The notes: a model not told the origin generated them from the sequence alone. A DNA stretch of 64,000 bases from Flavobacterium sp. YO12 (GCF_004119495.1 NZ_NRQU01000016.1:1-64000); one strand, 5' to 3'. Counted from the first letter of the stretch, positions 46,697-57,678 are shown. A program made the numbers and translations.

Positions 46697-48043
46697 ATGA
46701 AGAAATTTATTGAATCAATAAGTAATGTTTGGAAAATCGAAGAACTGAAAAACAGAATCTTAATTACATTAGGGTTGCTTTTAGTATATCGTTTTGGTGC
46801 ACACGTTACGCTTCCTGGAATTGATGCAACTCAATTAACAGGTTTAGCGGGACAAACTAAAAATGGTTTAGGATCTATCCTAGACATGTTTACAGGAGGT
46901 GCTTTCTCTAAAGCTTCAGTTTTTGCTTTAGGTATTATGCCTTATATTTCTGCATCTATTGTTGTTCAGTTAATGGGAATTGCGATTCCATATTTGCAAA
47001 AACTTCAGAACGATGGAGAAAGTGGTAGAAAAAAGATTAATCAAATCACTCGTTGGTTGACTATAGCTATTACACTGGTTCAAGGTCCAACTTATATCTA
47101 TAATTTATACAGAACATTGCCTAGTAGTGCATTTCTACTAGGCTTTAATTCTCCTGAATTTTTGTTCTCGTCTGTTATCATCTTAGTAACTGGTACTATT
47201 TTTGCTATGTGGCTGGGTGAGAAAATTACAGATAAAGGTATTGGAAATGGAATTTCATTATTAATTATGGTTGGTATTCTAGCTCGTTTACCACAAGCTT
47301 TTATACAAGAGTTTACAACGAGAGTTACCAATAACAATGGAGGTCCAATGTTGTTAGTTATTGAAATTATTGTGTGGTTATTGGTAATCATTTCTTGTGT
47401 ATTGCTTACAATGGCAGTACGTAGAATCCCGGTTCAATACGCTCGTCGTACTACAACTGGAGATTATGAGCAAGATTTGGCAGGCGGTAATAGACAATGG
47501 ATTCCTCTAAAGCTTAATGCTTCTGGAGTTATGCCAATCATTTTTGCTCAGGCAATTATGTTTATCCCTGCAGCTGTAGCTGGATTGTCTAAATCAGATA
47601 CATCACAATCAATTGTTGGTGCATTTAGTAATATGTTTGGTTTTTGGTATAATTTTGTTTTTGCAACTTTAATTATTGTATTTACATTCTTTTATACTGC
47701 AATTACCGTACCTACTAACAAGATGGCTGATGATTTAAAGAGAAGCGGTGGTTTTATTCCGGGCGTTCGTCCAGGTGCTGAAACTTCTGAGTTTCTTGAT
47801 AAAGTGATGTCTTTAATAACTTTCCCAGGATCTTTATTCCTTGCTTTGATTGCTGTGTTCCCAGCTATTGTTGTAAGTATTATGGATGTACAACAATCTT
47901 GGGCAATGTTTTTTGGAGGTACCTCATTAATAATTATGGTTGGAGTTGCAATAGATACTATTCAACAAATCAATTCATACTTGTTAAACAAGCATTATGA
48001 TGGTTTAATGAAGACTGGTAAAAATAGAAAAGCAGTAGCTTAA
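46697..48043 (+). CDS. secY: protein translocase channel subunit SecY
   Basis: 448 residues with ten predicted membrane segments. Signatures are [30 protein letters not shown] and the cytosolic-loop [10 protein letters not shown] region; the plug/TM2a region has [34 protein letters not shown] is the C5-loop consensus. It forms the inner-membrane channel with SecE and SecG, encoded elsewhere. Confidence 0.98.
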   Translation: MKKFIESISNVWKIEELKNRILITLGLLLVYRFGAHVTLPGIDATQLTGLAGQTKNGLGSILDMFTGGAFSKASVFALGIMPYISASIVVQLMGIAIPYLQKLQNDGESGRKKINQITRWLTIAITLVQGPTYIYNLYRTLPSSAFLLGFNSPEFLFSSVIILVTGTIFAMWLGEKITDKGIGNGISLLIMVGILARLPQAFIQEFTTRVTNNNGGPMLLVIEIIVWLLVIISCVLLTMAVRRIPVQYARRTTTGDYEQDLAGGNRQWIPLKLNASGVMPIIFAQAIMFIPAAVAGLSKSDTSQSIVGAFSNMFGFWYNFVFATLIIVFTFFYTAITVPTNKMADDLKRSGGFIPGVRPGAETSEFLDKVMSLITFPGSLFLALIAVFPAIVVSIMDVQQSWAMFFGGTSLIIMVGVAIDTIQQINSYLLNKHYDGLMKTGKNRKAVA

Positions 48044-48050
48044 TATATTT

Positions 48051-48266
48051 ATGGCAAAACAATCAGCAATAGAACAAGACGGATCAATCATTGAAGCATT
48101 ATCAAATGCGATGTTCCGTGTGGAGTTAGAAAATGGACATATTGTAATTGCTCATATTTCTGGAAAGATGCGTATGCATTATATCAAATTATTACCTGGT
48201 GATAAAGTGAAACTAGAAATGAGTCCTTACGATTTGTCAAAAGCAAGAATTACTTATCGATATTAA
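48051..48266 (+). CDS. infA: translation initiation factor IF-1
   Basis: 71 residues: an S1/OB fold with [39 protein letters not shown] and [12 protein letters not shown]. It binds the 30S A site during initiation. Sits between secY and rpmJ. Confidence 0.98.
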   Translation: MAKQSAIEQDGSIIEALSNAMFRVELENGHIVIAHISGKMRMHYIKLLPGDKVKLEMSPYDLSKARITYRY

Positions 48267-48278
48267 AGGATATTCACT

Positions 48279-48395
48279 ATGAAAGTTAGAGCATCAGTAA
48301 AAAAGAGAAGTGCCGAGTGCATTATCGTGCGTAGAAAAGGGAGATTGTACGTAATAAACAAAAAGAATCCTAGATTTAAACAAAGACAAGGATAA
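48279..48395 (+). CDS. rpmJ: 50S ribosomal protein L36 (zinc-free form)
   Basis: 38 residues, found by reading the spacer between infA and rpsM: starts [20 protein letters not shown] and ends [15 protein letters not shown] at 48393-48395. It has only one Cys, so the zinc-binding CxxC ... C/H set is missing, matching the zinc-free S14 in the same operon. rpsM starts two bases later. Confidence 0.96.
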
Positions 48396-48397
48396 TT

Positions 48398-48772
48398 ATG
48401 GCAAGAATAGCAGGGGTAGATATCCCAAAAAACAAAAGAGGTGTTATTGCACTTACCTATATTTTCGGATTAGGAAAAAGTAGAGCTATTGAGATTTTAG
48501 AAAAAGCTCAAGTTAGCCAAGATAAAAAAGTTCAAGATTGGAATGATGACGAGATCGGAGCAATTCGTGAAGCTGTTGGAGCATTCAAAATTGAAGGAGA
48601 ATTACGTTCTGAAGTTTCTTTGAACATCAAACGTTTAATGGATATTGGTTGTTATAGAGGAATTCGTCATAGATCTGGTCTTCCATTAAGAGGTCAAAGA
48701 ACTAAAAACAACTCTAGAACTAGAAAAGGAAAAAGAAAAACTGTTGCTAACAAGAAAAAAGCAACTAAATAA
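48398..48772 (+). CDS. rpsM: 30S ribosomal protein S13
   Basis: 124 residues; [20 protein letters not shown] and the C-terminal [19 protein letters not shown]13 contacts the P-site tRNA and the 50S bridge. It begins the alpha operon in E. coli, but no separate promoter is visible here. Confidence 0.98.
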   Translation: MARIAGVDIPKNKRGVIALTYIFGLGKSRAIEILEKAQVSQDKKVQDWNDDEIGAIREAVGAFKIEGELRSEVSLNIKRLMDIGCYRGIRHRSGLPLRGQRTKNNSRTRKGKRKTVANKKKATK

Positions 48773-48780
48773 TAAGTAAT

Positions 48781-49164
48781 ATGGCTAAAGCAACTGCAAA
48801 AAAACGTAAAGTTATCGTTGAATCAACGGGTGAAGCTCATGTTTCTTCTACTTTTAACAATATTATTATTTCTTTGACAAATAAGAAAGGTGAAGTTATT
48901 GCTTGGTCTTCAGCTGGAAAAATGGGTTTCAGAGGTTCTAAAAAGAATACTCCGTACGCAGCTCAAATGGCAGCAGAAGATTGTAGTAAAGTAGCTCTTG
49001 AAGCTGGACTTAAAAAAGTAAAAGTTTATGTAAAAGGACCAGGAAACGGACGTGAGTCTGCTATCCGTTCTATTCATAACGGTGGAATTGAAGTTACTGA
49101 GATTATCGATGTTACTCCAATGCCTCACAACGGATGTCGTCCTCCTAAAAGACGTAGAGTTTAA
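48781..49164 (+). CDS. rpsK: 30S ribosomal protein S11
   Basis: 127 residues; [20 protein letters not shown] and [19 protein letters not shown], ending [13 protein letters not shown]11 is on the platform near the mRNA exit. An 89-base structured spacer follows. Confidence 0.98.
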   Translation: MAKATAKKRKVIVESTGEAHVSSTFNNIIISLTNKKGEVIAWSSAGKMGFRGSKKNTPYAAQMAAEDCSKVALEAGLKKVKVYVKGPGNGRESAIRSIHNGGIEVTEIIDVTPMPHNGCRPPKRRRV

Positions 49165-49188
49165 TACTCAAAAATTATAGTATAACCT

Positions 49189-49240
49189 AGATTGAATATA
49201 GATTATCGAAGGATAAGACCTGAATTCATAATCTCAATCT
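49189..49240 (+). promoter_or_regulatory. structured leader (stem-bulge-stem) upstream of rpsD
   Basis: AGATTG (49189-49194) pairs with CAATCT (49235-49240) and, after a five-base bulge, AGATTAT (49200-49206) pairs with ATAATCT (49228-49234), leaving a 21-base loop. It ends 13 bases before the rpsD ATG. S4 represses its own synthesis by binding leader RNA in E. coli and Bacillus, so an S4 site is a reasonable hypothesis. Confidence 0.5.
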
Positions 49241-49253
49241 TAAACAATTTAAA

Positions 49254-49859
49254 ATGGCAAGATATACTGGTCCTAGTACAAGAATCGCTCGTAAGTTTGG
49301 CGAAGCAATCTTCGGAGATGATAAATCTTTCGAAAAAAGAAATTACCCACCTGGACAACACGGGATGGCTAAAAAAAGAGGAAAAAAATCTGAGTACGCT
49401 GTTCAGTTAATGGAGAAGCAAAAAGCTAAATATTCTTACGGAATTTTAGAAAAACAATTCAGAAATTTATTCGAAAAAGCATCAGCAACTAAAGGAGTAA
49501 CTGGTGAGGTTTTATTACAATTATGTGAAGCAAGATTAGATAATGTTGTTTTTAGAATGGGAATTGCTCCATCTAGAAGAGGTGCTCGTCAAATAGTATC
49601 TCACAGACACATTACTGTTAATGGTGAGGTTGTAAATATTCCTTCTTATCACCTTAAGCCTGGTGATAAAGTTGCAGTTCGTGAAAAATCTAAATCTTTA
49701 GAAGCTATCGAACGTTCTTTATCAAATTCAAGTCATGTTTATGAATGGATTACTTGGAACAATGATCTTAAAGAAGGAACTTTTGTTTCTGTACCTGCAA
49801 GACTTCAAATTCCAGAAAACATTAAAGAACAATTAATCGTAGAGTTGTACAACAAATAA
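49254..49859 (+). CDS. rpsD: 30S ribosomal protein S4
   Basis: 201 residues; [40 protein letters not shown], and the S4 RNA-binding fold ([20 protein letters not shown]). S4 starts 16S assembly and is a translational repressor in model bacteria. A 73-codon overlapping reading frame at its start is taken as a shadow. Confidence 0.98.
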   Translation: MARYTGPSTRIARKFGEAIFGDDKSFEKRNYPPGQHGMAKKRGKKSEYAVQLMEKQKAKYSYGILEKQFRNLFEKASATKGVTGEVLLQLCEARLDNVVFRMGIAPSRRGARQIVSHRHITVNGEVVNIPSYHLKPGDKVAVREKSKSLEAIERSLSNSSHVYEWITWNNDLKEGTFVSVPARLQIPENIKEQLIVELYNK

Positions 49860-49880
49860 TAATTGACTTAGTCGAAATTT

Positions 49881-50873
49881 ATGGCAATATTTAATTTTCA
49901 AAAGCCCGATAAAGTTATCATGATCGATTCAACCGATTTTGAAGGTAAATTCGAATTTAGACCTTTAGAACCTGGTTATGGATTGACAGTTGGTAATGCA
50001 CTTAGAAGAGTTTTGCTTTCAGCATTAGAAGGTTATGCAATTACATCTGTTCGTATCGAAGGTGTAGATCATGAGTTTTCTACTATTTCAGGTGTTGTTG
50101 AAGATGTTACCGAAATTATCCTTAATCTAAAACAAGTACGTTTCAAACGTCAGATCGAAGATATCGATAATGAATCAGTTACTATTTCTGTTTCTGGTAA
50201 AGATCAATTGACAGCAGGTGATTTTCAAAAATTTATTTCAGGTTTCCAAGTTTTGAATCCAGACCTTGTTATCTGTAATTTAGATTCTAAAATCAAATTG
50301 AACTTCGATTTAACAATCGAAAAAGGTAGAGGATACGTTCCTGCTGAGGAGAACAAAAAACAGAATGCTGCAATTGGAACAATTTTTACTGACTCTATTT
50401 TTACTCCGGTAAAAAATGTAAAGTATGCAATTGAAAACTTCCGTGTAGAGCAAAAAACAGATTACGAAAAATTGGTTTTTGAAATTAAAACTGATGGATC
50501 TATTAATCCAAAAGATGCTCTTACTGAAGCTGCAAAAGTTTTAATTCACCATTTCATGTTGTTTTCTGACGAAAGAATTACACTTGAGGCTGACGAAATT
50601 GCACAAACAGAATCGTATGATGAAGAGTCATTGCATATGAGACAATTGCTTAAAACTAAGCTTGTTGATATGGATTTATCTGTGAGAGCATTAAATTGCT
50701 TGAAAGCGGCTGAAGTTGATACACTTGGTGATTTAGTATCGTTCAATAAAAATGACCTAATGAAATTCCGTAATTTTGGTAAAAAATCTTTAACTGAACT
50801 TGACGAACTTGTTGCAGTTAAAAATTTAACTTTCGGAATGGATTTAGCTAAATACAAATTAGATAAAGAATAA
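49881..50873 (+). CDS. rpoA: RNA polymerase alpha subunit
   Basis: 330 residues. The N-terminal dimerisation domain has [20 protein letters not shown]; the C-terminal domain has LDMSVRAL-type helices, here [20 protein letters not shown], and [14 protein letters not shown]. Contacts UP-element DNA and activators through the C-terminal domain. A structured 62-base spacer precedes rplQ. Confidence 0.98.
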   Translation: MAIFNFQKPDKVIMIDSTDFEGKFEFRPLEPGYGLTVGNALRRVLLSALEGYAITSVRIEGVDHEFSTISGVVEDVTEIILNLKQVRFKRQIEDIDNESVTISVSGKDQLTAGDFQKFISGFQVLNPDLVICNLDSKIKLNFDLTIEKGRGYVPAEENKKQNAAIGTIFTDSIFTPVKNVKYAIENFRVEQKTDYEKLVFEIKTDGSINPKDALTEAAKVLIHHFMLFSDERITLEADEIAQTESYDEESLHMRQLLKTKLVDMDLSVRALNCLKAAEVDTLGDLVSFNKNDLMKFRNFGKKSLTELDELVAVKNLTFGMDLAKYKLDKE

Positions 50874-50877
50874 TTTA

Positions 50878-50919
50878 CTTCATATTTTGCTCTCCATAGC
50901 GGATTGTAGCAAGATGAAG
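50878..50919 (+). promoter_or_regulatory. stem-loop between rpoA and rplQ
   Basis: CTTCAT (50878-50883) pairs with ATGAAG (50914-50919) and TTGCT (50887-50891) with AGCAA (50908-50912), separated by a small internal loop, with a 16-base apical loop. There is no T run after it, and the rplQ ATG is 16 bases downstream. It may set the relative output of rpoA and rplQ. Confidence 0.45.
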
Positions 50920-50935
50920 ATAAAAAAAACACGTC

Positions 50936-51427
50936 ATGAGACACGGAAAAAAATTCAACCACTTAAGCAGACAGACTGGACATAGAAAAGCTATGTTAGC
51001 TAATATGGCTTGTTCTCTTATTGAGCACAAACGTATTAACACTACTGTTGCTAAGGCTAAAGCGCTTAAACAATTTGTTGAGCCTTTAATCACAAAATCA
51101 AAAGAAGATACGACTCACAATCGTCGTATTGTTTTTGCTTACTTACGTAGTAAATATGCTGTAACTGATTTGTTCAGAGACGTAGCTGCTAAAGTTGGTG
51201 ACCGTCCAGGTGGATACACTCGTATCATTAAAGTTGGAAATCGTTTGGGAGATAATGCTGATATGGCAATGATCGAACTTGTAGATTTCAATGAACTTTA
51301 CAATGGTGGTAAAAAAGAAGTTAAAAAAGCAAAAAGCCGTCGTGGTGGTAAAGCTAAAAAAGCTGAGGAGACTACTCCAGAAGCTCCTGCTGCTGAATCA
51401 GAAACGACTACTGAAGCTTCTGAATAA
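50936..51427 (+). CDS. rplQ: 50S ribosomal protein L17 with extended tail
   Basis: 163 residues, against about 120-127 in E. coli and relatives. The core is typical ([40 protein letters not shown]). The last 40 or so residues are a low-complexity Lys/Ala then Glu/Thr/Pro/Ala tail, positive first and negative at the end. It ends the ribosomal cluster and is followed by a terminator. Confidence 0.97.
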   Translation: MRHGKKFNHLSRQTGHRKAMLANMACSLIEHKRINTTVAKAKALKQFVEPLITKSKEDTTHNRRIVFAYLRSKYAVTDLFRDVAAKVGDRPGGYTRIIKVGNRLGDNADMAMIELVDFNELYNGGKKEVKKAKSRRGGKAKKAEETTPEAPAAESETTTEASE

Positions 51428-51455
51428 TTATGAAAGTAATGATTCTATAGAAATC

Positions 51456-51490
51456 AAGGATAAACTAATTTTTAGTTTATCCTTTTTTTT
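51456..51490 (+). terminator. intrinsic terminator ending the ribosomal cluster
   Basis: A perfect 13-base stem, AAGGATAAACTAA (51456-51468) with TTAGTTTATCCTT (51472-51484), has a TTT loop and is followed by T residues. Confidence 0.9.
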
Positions 51491-51570
51491 TGATTTTTTT
51501 AGAGGAAATTAAAATTTAACTTTTTTAAATGTCTTGGTTTTATTTTTATTAATGAAATTTTTAAAAAATC

Positions 51571-51601
51571 TTGGCAGCACTCTTTTAAAGAAGTAAATTT
51601 G
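51571..51601 (+). promoter_or_regulatory. promoter of carA
   Basis: TTG at 51571-51573, a 20-base spacer and TAAATTTG at 51594-51601. The leader of about 65 bases contains a short TGAAAC/GTTTCA hairpin (51621-51639). Confidence 0.8.
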
Positions 51602-51670
51602 CAAAATATCTAATTACAAGTGAAACTTTAAAGGTTTCATAATACGATTAAAAACAATACAAATTAAAGA

Positions 51671-52789
51671 ATGAAATACACAACACGACAAAGCGCCATT
51701 TTATTACTTAGTGACGGAACTATTTTTCATGGAAAATCTATCGGTATTAGCGGTAAAACTTTCGGTGAAGTATGTTTTAATACTGGAATGACTGGGTATC
51801 AAGAGATTTTTACAGATCCTTCTTATTTTGGTCAAATAATGGTGGCTACTAATGCACATATTGGTAATTATGGTGTAAATGATTTAGAGATAGAGTCTGA
51901 AAGCATTAAAATAGCTGGTTTAGTTTGTAAAAACTTTAGCTTTAACTTTTCAAGAGAAAGAGCTTCTGAGAGTTTAGAAGATTATTTCGCGAAACAAAAT
52001 CTAATATGTATTTCTGATGTAGATACTAGAGCTCTTGTTAGTTATATTCGTGATAATGGTGCTATGAATGCTGTTATTTGTACTGATGGAACTTCTATAG
52101 AAGACTTGAAGAAAGAATTAGCTGATGTTCCAAATATGGAAGGATTAGAGTTGGCTTCTAAAGTGTCAACAACTGAACCGTATTATTTTGGAGAAGAGAA
52201 TGCTAAGTATAAAGTTTCGGCTTTAGATCTTGGAATTAAAAAGAATATTTTGAGAAATCTTGCTAAGAGAGACTGTTACATAAAAGTTTTTCCATACAAT
52301 TCTACTTATGAGGATTTAGCATCATTTAATCCAGATGGATATTTCTTGTCAAACGGACCTGGTGATCCAGATCCACTTTTTGGAGCAATTGAAGTTGCAA
52401 AACAAATTCTTGCAAACGATAAACCTTTATTTGGAATTTGTTTAGGACATCAAGTAATTGGTCTTGCTAATGGCATTGAAACTTATAAAATGTTTAATGG
52501 ACACCGAGGAATTAATCATCCGGTTAAAAATATTTTAACTGGTAAAGGAGAGATTACTTCTCAGAATCATGGATTTGCAGTTAAGAAAGAGCAATTAGAA
52601 AATCACCCAGAATTGGAGATTACACATGTACATTTAAATGACGGAACTGTTGCGGGTATGAGAATGAAAACTAAAAATTGTTTTTCAGTACAATATCATC
52701 CAGAAGCTAGTCCTGGACCACATGATTCTTCTTATTTGTTCGATCAGTTTGTTGAGAATATAGAATCAGCTTCGTCTAAAACGATGTAG
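51671..52789 (+). CDS. carA: carbamoyl-phosphate synthase small subunit (glutaminase)
   Basis: 372 residues. The N-terminal CPSase domain (about 1-150) includes GEVCFNTGMTGYQEIFTDPS. The class I glutamine amidotransferase domain has the nucleophile in GICLGHQVIGLA and the His-Glu pair in QYHPEASPGPHDS. It supplies ammonia to the large subunit for arginine and pyrimidine synthesis. carB is not adjacent in this window. The gene has its own promoter. Confidence 0.97.
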   Translation: MKYTTRQSAILLLSDGTIFHGKSIGISGKTFGEVCFNTGMTGYQEIFTDPSYFGQIMVATNAHIGNYGVNDLEIESESIKIAGLVCKNFSFNFSRERASESLEDYFAKQNLICISDVDTRALVSYIRDNGAMNAVICTDGTSIEDLKKELADVPNMEGLELASKVSTTEPYYFGEENAKYKVSALDLGIKKNILRNLAKRDCYIKVFPYNSTYEDLASFNPDGYFLSNGPGDPDPLFGAIEVAKQILANDKPLFGICLGHQVIGLANGIETYKMFNGHRGINHPVKNILTGKGEITSQNHGFAVKKEQLENHPELEITHVHLNDGTVAGMRMKTKNCFSVQYHPEASPGPHDSSYLFDQFVENIESASSKTM

Positions 52790-52866
52790 TTAATAAATAA
52801 AGGTGTTTATTATTTTAAATACGTTTTAAGTATTAAATATTTTTATAATTTCGAAAAAAAATATAA

Positions 52867-54183
<1,317 letters not shown>

Positions 54184-54207
54184 TTGTAAGAGTTATATGT
54201 TAAGATT

Positions 54208-54238
54208 AAACCATTCGTTTGTTCGAATGGTTTTTTTT
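54208..54238 (+). terminator. intrinsic terminator after eno
   Basis: AAACCATTCG (54208-54217) pairs with CGAATGGTTT (54224-54233) with a six-base loop, followed by T residues. Confidence 0.9.
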
Positions 54239-54292
54239 GGAGTTTTAACAAATTCATAGCAGGATTCTTTTTTTAATTAGTCTTAAATTCCT

Positions 54293-54300
54293 TAGATTTG
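54293..54300 (+). promoter_or_regulatory. -7 element for gltA
   Basis: TAGATTTG fits TAnnTTTG, 38 bases before the gltA ATG. No clear -33 TTG was found. Confidence 0.5.
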
Positions 54301-54338
54301 ATAAATTATTATTTTAAAGAATTATTTCCGATTATATT

Positions 54339-55616
54339 ATGTCAAAAATAGCTACATTAGAAGTAGATGGTAAGAAAATTGAACTTCCTGTAATTACTGG
54401 AAGCGAAAATGAATCTGCTATCGATATTAACAAATTACGTGATTTAACTGGTGTTATTACAATTGACCCAGGTTATAAAAACTCTGGATCTTGTACAAGT
54501 GAAATCACTTTCTTGGATGGAGAATTAGGGATTTTGCGTTACAGAGGATATTCAATCGAAGACTTAGCTGAAAAAGCTAACTTTTTAGAGGTTTCTTATC
54601 TTTTGATTTTTGGCGAATTACCAACTGCTCAACAATTGGAGCAGTTTGAAAATGGTATCAAAAAACATACTTTGGTAAACGAAGAAATGAAAAATATCAT
54701 TGATGGTTTTCCAAAAACAGCTCATCCAATGGGAGTTTTATCTGCTTTGACAAGTGCTTTAACAGCATTTAATCCAAAAGCAGTAAACGTTGAGAATGAG
54801 AAAGAAATGTACGAGGCGATTTGCAAAACAATGGGTAAATTCCTTGTAATTGCTACTTGGACTTATAGAAAATCGATGGGTTACCCATTGAATTATTATG
54901 ATAATACACAGGGTTATGTAGAAAACTTTATGCAATTAATGTTTAAATTGCCTACAGGGCCTTATTCAGCAAATCCTGTTGTAGTTGATGCATTAGATAA
55001 GTTGTTTATTCTTCACGCAGATCACGAGCAAAACTGTTCTACTTCAACTGTAAGAATGGTAGGTTCGTCTCATGCTGGATTATTTGCTTCTATATCTGCA
55101 GGTGTTTCAGCATTATGGGGGCCGCTTCATGGTGGCGCAAACCAGGCAGTGCTTGAAATGTTAGAAGAAATTAATAAAGATGGTGGTGACACAGATAAAT
55201 TCTTAGCTAAAGCAAAAGACAAAAATGATCCTTTCCGTTTAATGGGATTTGGTCATAGAGTTTATAAAAACTTTGATCCAAGAGCAAGAATCATTAAAAA
55301 AGCAGCTAAAGAAGTTTTAGAAACTTTAGGTGTTGAAGATCCAATTCTTGAAATTGCTAAAAAATTAGAGGCAGCTGCTCTTGAAGATGAATACTTCAAA
55401 TCAAGAAACTTATATCCAAACGTAGATTTCTATTCTGGAATTATTTACAGAGCATTAGGAATTCCTACAGATATGTTTACAGTAATGTTTGCAATTGGAA
55501 GATTGCCAGGATGGATCGCACAATGGAAAGAAATGCGTGAAAACAAAGAACCAATTGGAAGGCCTAGACAAATTTATACTGGACACCCTTTAAGAGACTT
55601 CAAGTCTAATAAATAA
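54339..55616 (+). CDS. gltA: citrate synthase
   Basis: 425 residues, the type I hexameric-form length. Conserved segments are HADHEQNCSTSTVRMVGSSH, ALWGPLHGGANQAVLEML and GFGHRVYKNFDPRARI, which contain the catalytic His residues, and the Asp in YPNVDFYSG. It condenses acetyl-CoA and oxaloacetate. The gene is followed by a terminator that overlaps the next promoter. Confidence 0.97.
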   Translation: MSKIATLEVDGKKIELPVITGSENESAIDINKLRDLTGVITIDPGYKNSGSCTSEITFLDGELGILRYRGYSIEDLAEKANFLEVSYLLIFGELPTAQQLEQFENGIKKHTLVNEEMKNIIDGFPKTAHPMGVLSALTSALTAFNPKAVNVENEKEMYEAICKTMGKFLVIATWTYRKSMGYPLNYYDNTQGYVENFMQLMFKLPTGPYSANPVVVDALDKLFILHADHEQNCSTSTVRMVGSSHAGLFASISAGVSALWGPLHGGANQAVLEMLEEINKDGGDTDKFLAKAKDKNDPFRLMGFGHRVYKNFDPRARIIKKAAKEVLETLGVEDPILEIAKKLEAAALEDEYFKSRNLYPNVDFYSGIIYRALGIPTDMFTVMFAIGRLPGWIAQWKEMRENKEPIGRPRQIYTGHPLRDFKSNK

Positions 55617-55623
55617 AAAAACT

Positions 55624-55653
55624 AAAGCTTTACTTAACTGTAAAGCTTTTTTT
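55624..55653 (+). terminator. intrinsic terminator after gltA
   Basis: AAAGCTTTAC (55624-55633) pairs with GTAAAGCTTT (55640-55649) with a six-base loop, followed by T residues that merge with the next -7 box. Confidence 0.9.
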
Positions 55654-55660
55654 ATCTTTG
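55653..55660 (+). promoter_or_regulatory. -7 element for the first amidinotransferase-fold gene
   Basis: TATCTTTG fits TAnnTTTG and lies 19 bases before the ATG at 55680. The -33 zone coincides with the gltA terminator stem and has no TTG. Confidence 0.5.
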
Positions 55661-55679
55661 TTTAAAATATAATAGAATT

Positions 55680-56594
55680 ATGTTGCAATTAAATATAAAG
55701 AACGAAACTTCAAGACTGCGGGCCGTAGTTTTGGGTTCTGCGGTTCATAATGGGCCAACTCCAACTTTAGATGAAGCCTATGATCCTAAATCATTGGAAC
55801 ATATTAAAGCAGGGACATATCCGGTTGAAAAAGATATGGTTGCTGAAATGGAAGCTTTTAATGCTGTTTTTCAAAAGTATGATGTAAAAGTTTATCGCCC
55901 AGAAATGATTGAAAATTACAATCAGATCTTTGCGAGAGATATTGGTTTTGTAATTGATGATACTTTTGTTAAATCAAATATTTTACCTGATAGAGAGCGT
56001 GAATTAGATGCGATTCAATACATAATTGATCAAATAGATCCTCTAAAAGTGGTTCGTCCGCCTGAAGAAGTGCATATTGAAGGAGGGGATGTTATGCTTT
56101 GGAATGATCATATTTTTATAGGGACTTATAAAGGAAGTGATTACAAAGATTACATTACTGCAAGAACCAATATGCAAGGTGTAAATTTTATTAAAGAGTT
56201 GTTTCCTAATAAAATTGTCAAGGAATTTGATTTAGTTAAATCAAAACTTGAGGCTCGTGATAACGCCTTACATTTAGATTGCTGTTTTCAGCCTGTAGGG
56301 AAAAATAAAGGAATTATCTACAAAAGAGGTTTCCGCGAGGAAGCGGATTACACTTATCTAGTCAATCTTTTTGGAAAAGAAAATTTATTTCATATCGAAA
56401 GAAATGAAATGTATAATATGTTTTCTAATGTGTTTTCAATTGATGAAAATGTAGTGGTTTCCGAGAAAAACTTCACACGACTAAACAATTGGCTTCGAGC
56501 AAACGGATTTATTGTTGAAGAAATACCTTATGCTGAAATTGCAAAACAAGAAGGATTGTTAAGATGTTCAACTTTGCCATTAATTAGAGATTAA
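55680..56594 (+). CDS. amidinotransferase/arginine deiminase-fold hydrolase
   Basis: 304 residues. The guanidine-modifying fold is shown by the acidic HIEGGDVMLWND segment, the His in ALHLDCCFQPVG (His198) and the nucleophile near the C-terminus in LLRCSTLPL (Cys296). Family members include arginine deiminase, dimethylargininase and glycine amidinotransferase; the exact substrate cannot be read from sequence alone. It forms a pair with ctlX 69 bases downstream, separated by a small inverted repeat. Confidence 0.82.
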   Translation: MLQLNIKNETSRLRAVVLGSAVHNGPTPTLDEAYDPKSLEHIKAGTYPVEKDMVAEMEAFNAVFQKYDVKVYRPEMIENYNQIFARDIGFVIDDTFVKSNILPDRERELDAIQYIIDQIDPLKVVRPPEEVHIEGGDVMLWNDHIFIGTYKGSDYKDYITARTNMQGVNFIKELFPNKIVKEFDLVKSKLEARDNALHLDCCFQPVGKNKGIIYKRGFREEADYTYLVNLFGKENLFHIERNEMYNMFSNVFSIDENVVVSEKNFTRLNNWLRANGFIVEEIPYAEIAKQEGLLRCSTLPLIRD

Positions 56595-56607
56595 ATATCG
56601 TTTTAAA

Positions 56608-56650
56608 TTTCAGGTTTCAAGTTTTTCTTAACCTGACATAAAACCTGAAA
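56608..56650. repeat. inverted repeat between the two hydrolase genes
   Basis: TTTCAGGTTT (56608-56617) and AAACCTGAAA (56641-56650) are perfect inverted copies. Between them are CAAGTTT and AACCTGA words, like the repeat at 8726-8785. Confidence 0.65.
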
Positions 56651-56663
56651 CAAAATATAAAAA

Positions 56664-57599
56664 ATGAAACAAACAACAAATGCAATTGTGATGATTCGGC
56701 CGGTTGCGTTCAGAATGAATGAGCAGACCGCTGTAAATAATTATTATCAAAAAGTGTTAGATAGACTTTTACCAAGTACAGTAAACGCAAAAGCACAACA
56801 GGAGTTTGATGCTTTTGTAGAAAAACTTAGAGCAGTAGGAGTCGATGTTACAGTTATAGAGGATACTTTAGAAACTGATACTCCAGATAGTATTTTTCCA
56901 AACAACTGGGTTTCGTTTCATGAAAATGGCGATGTCGCACTTTATCCTATGTTTGCTGAAAATCGCCGTCAGGAACGTCGCGAAGATATTTTAGATATCC
57001 TTGAAAAAAAGGGATTTGAAATTTCTAATATAATGGATTACACTTCTGCAGAAGATGATGGTTATTTTTTAGAGGGAACTGGAAGTCTACTTTTAGATCG
57101 TGCCAATGCAAAAGCATATTGTGCTTTATCTCCTCGCGCTGATGAAGAATTGTTTATAGAATTCTGTGAAGATTTTGATTATGCTCCCGTAATTTTTGAA
57201 GCATTCCAAACTGTTGACGGTGAACGCAAGTTAATTTATCATACTAATGTTATGATGTGTTTGGGAGAAACCTTTGCTGTAATTTGCGCAGATTCTATAG
57301 ATGATAAAAAAGAGCGTAAAATGGTTCTTGAGAATTTGAAAGCTGATAAAAAAGAAATCATTTTAATTACAGAAGCTCAAGTGAATAATTTTGCAGGCAA
57401 TATGTTAGAAGTTAGAGGAACAAACGATAAGAAATATATCGTAATGAGTGCTTCGGCACATCAGAGTTTAACTCCTAAGCAAATTGAGCAATTAGAGAAG
57501 CATGCAGAGATTTTAAGTTCTAGTTTAGATACCATTGAAGCTTGCGGTGGTGGAAGTGCACGATGTATGATGGCTGAAGTGTTTTTGCCAAGAGAATAA
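56664..57599 (+). CDS. ctlX: citrulline utilisation hydrolase CtlX-like, amidinotransferase fold
   Basis: 311 residues. It shares the five-bladed guanidine-modifying fold: FPNNWVSFHENGDVALYPM for the substrate site, the acidic LEGTGSLLLDR, the His in LIYHTNVMMCLGE (His193), and the nucleophile in GGGSARCMMAEVFLP (Cys301). Together with the upstream gene it suggests arginine or citrulline handling. It is convergent with marC, and a strong bidirectional terminator lies between them. The symbol follows sequence resemblance to CtlX and is less certain than the fold. Confidence 0.78.
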   Translation: MKQTTNAIVMIRPVAFRMNEQTAVNNYYQKVLDRLLPSTVNAKAQQEFDAFVEKLRAVGVDVTVIEDTLETDTPDSIFPNNWVSFHENGDVALYPMFAENRRQERREDILDILEKKGFEISNIMDYTSAEDDGYFLEGTGSLLLDRANAKAYCALSPRADEELFIEFCEDFDYAPVIFEAFQTVDGERKLIYHTNVMMCLGETFAVICADSIDDKKERKMVLENLKADKKEIILITEAQVNNFAGNMLEVRGTNDKKYIVMSASAHQSLTPKQIEQLEKHAEILSSSLDTIEACGGGSARCMMAEVFLPRE

Positions 57600-57617
57600 A
57601 AATTACCTTAAAGTTAA

Positions 57618-57658
57618 AAAAAAGGGATAAAAACAGTTTTTGTTTTTATCCCTTTTTT
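57618..57658. terminator. bidirectional terminator between ctlX and marC
   Basis: GGGATAAAAAC (57624-57634) pairs with GTTTTTATCCC (57642-57652); A residues on the left and T residues on the right extend the stem and serve as U tracts for both strands. Confidence 0.9.
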
Positions 57659-57678
57659 GATGTATTTCAAGCCGAAAG

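Noticed and set aside
49192..49410. 72-codon open frame overlapping rpsD
   Set aside because: It starts in the structured leader and runs out of frame through the rpsD start; rpsD is certain.
50546..50962. 138-codon open frame on the minus strand
   Set aside because: It is antisense to rpoA and the start of rplQ; a shadow of strongly biased coding sequence.
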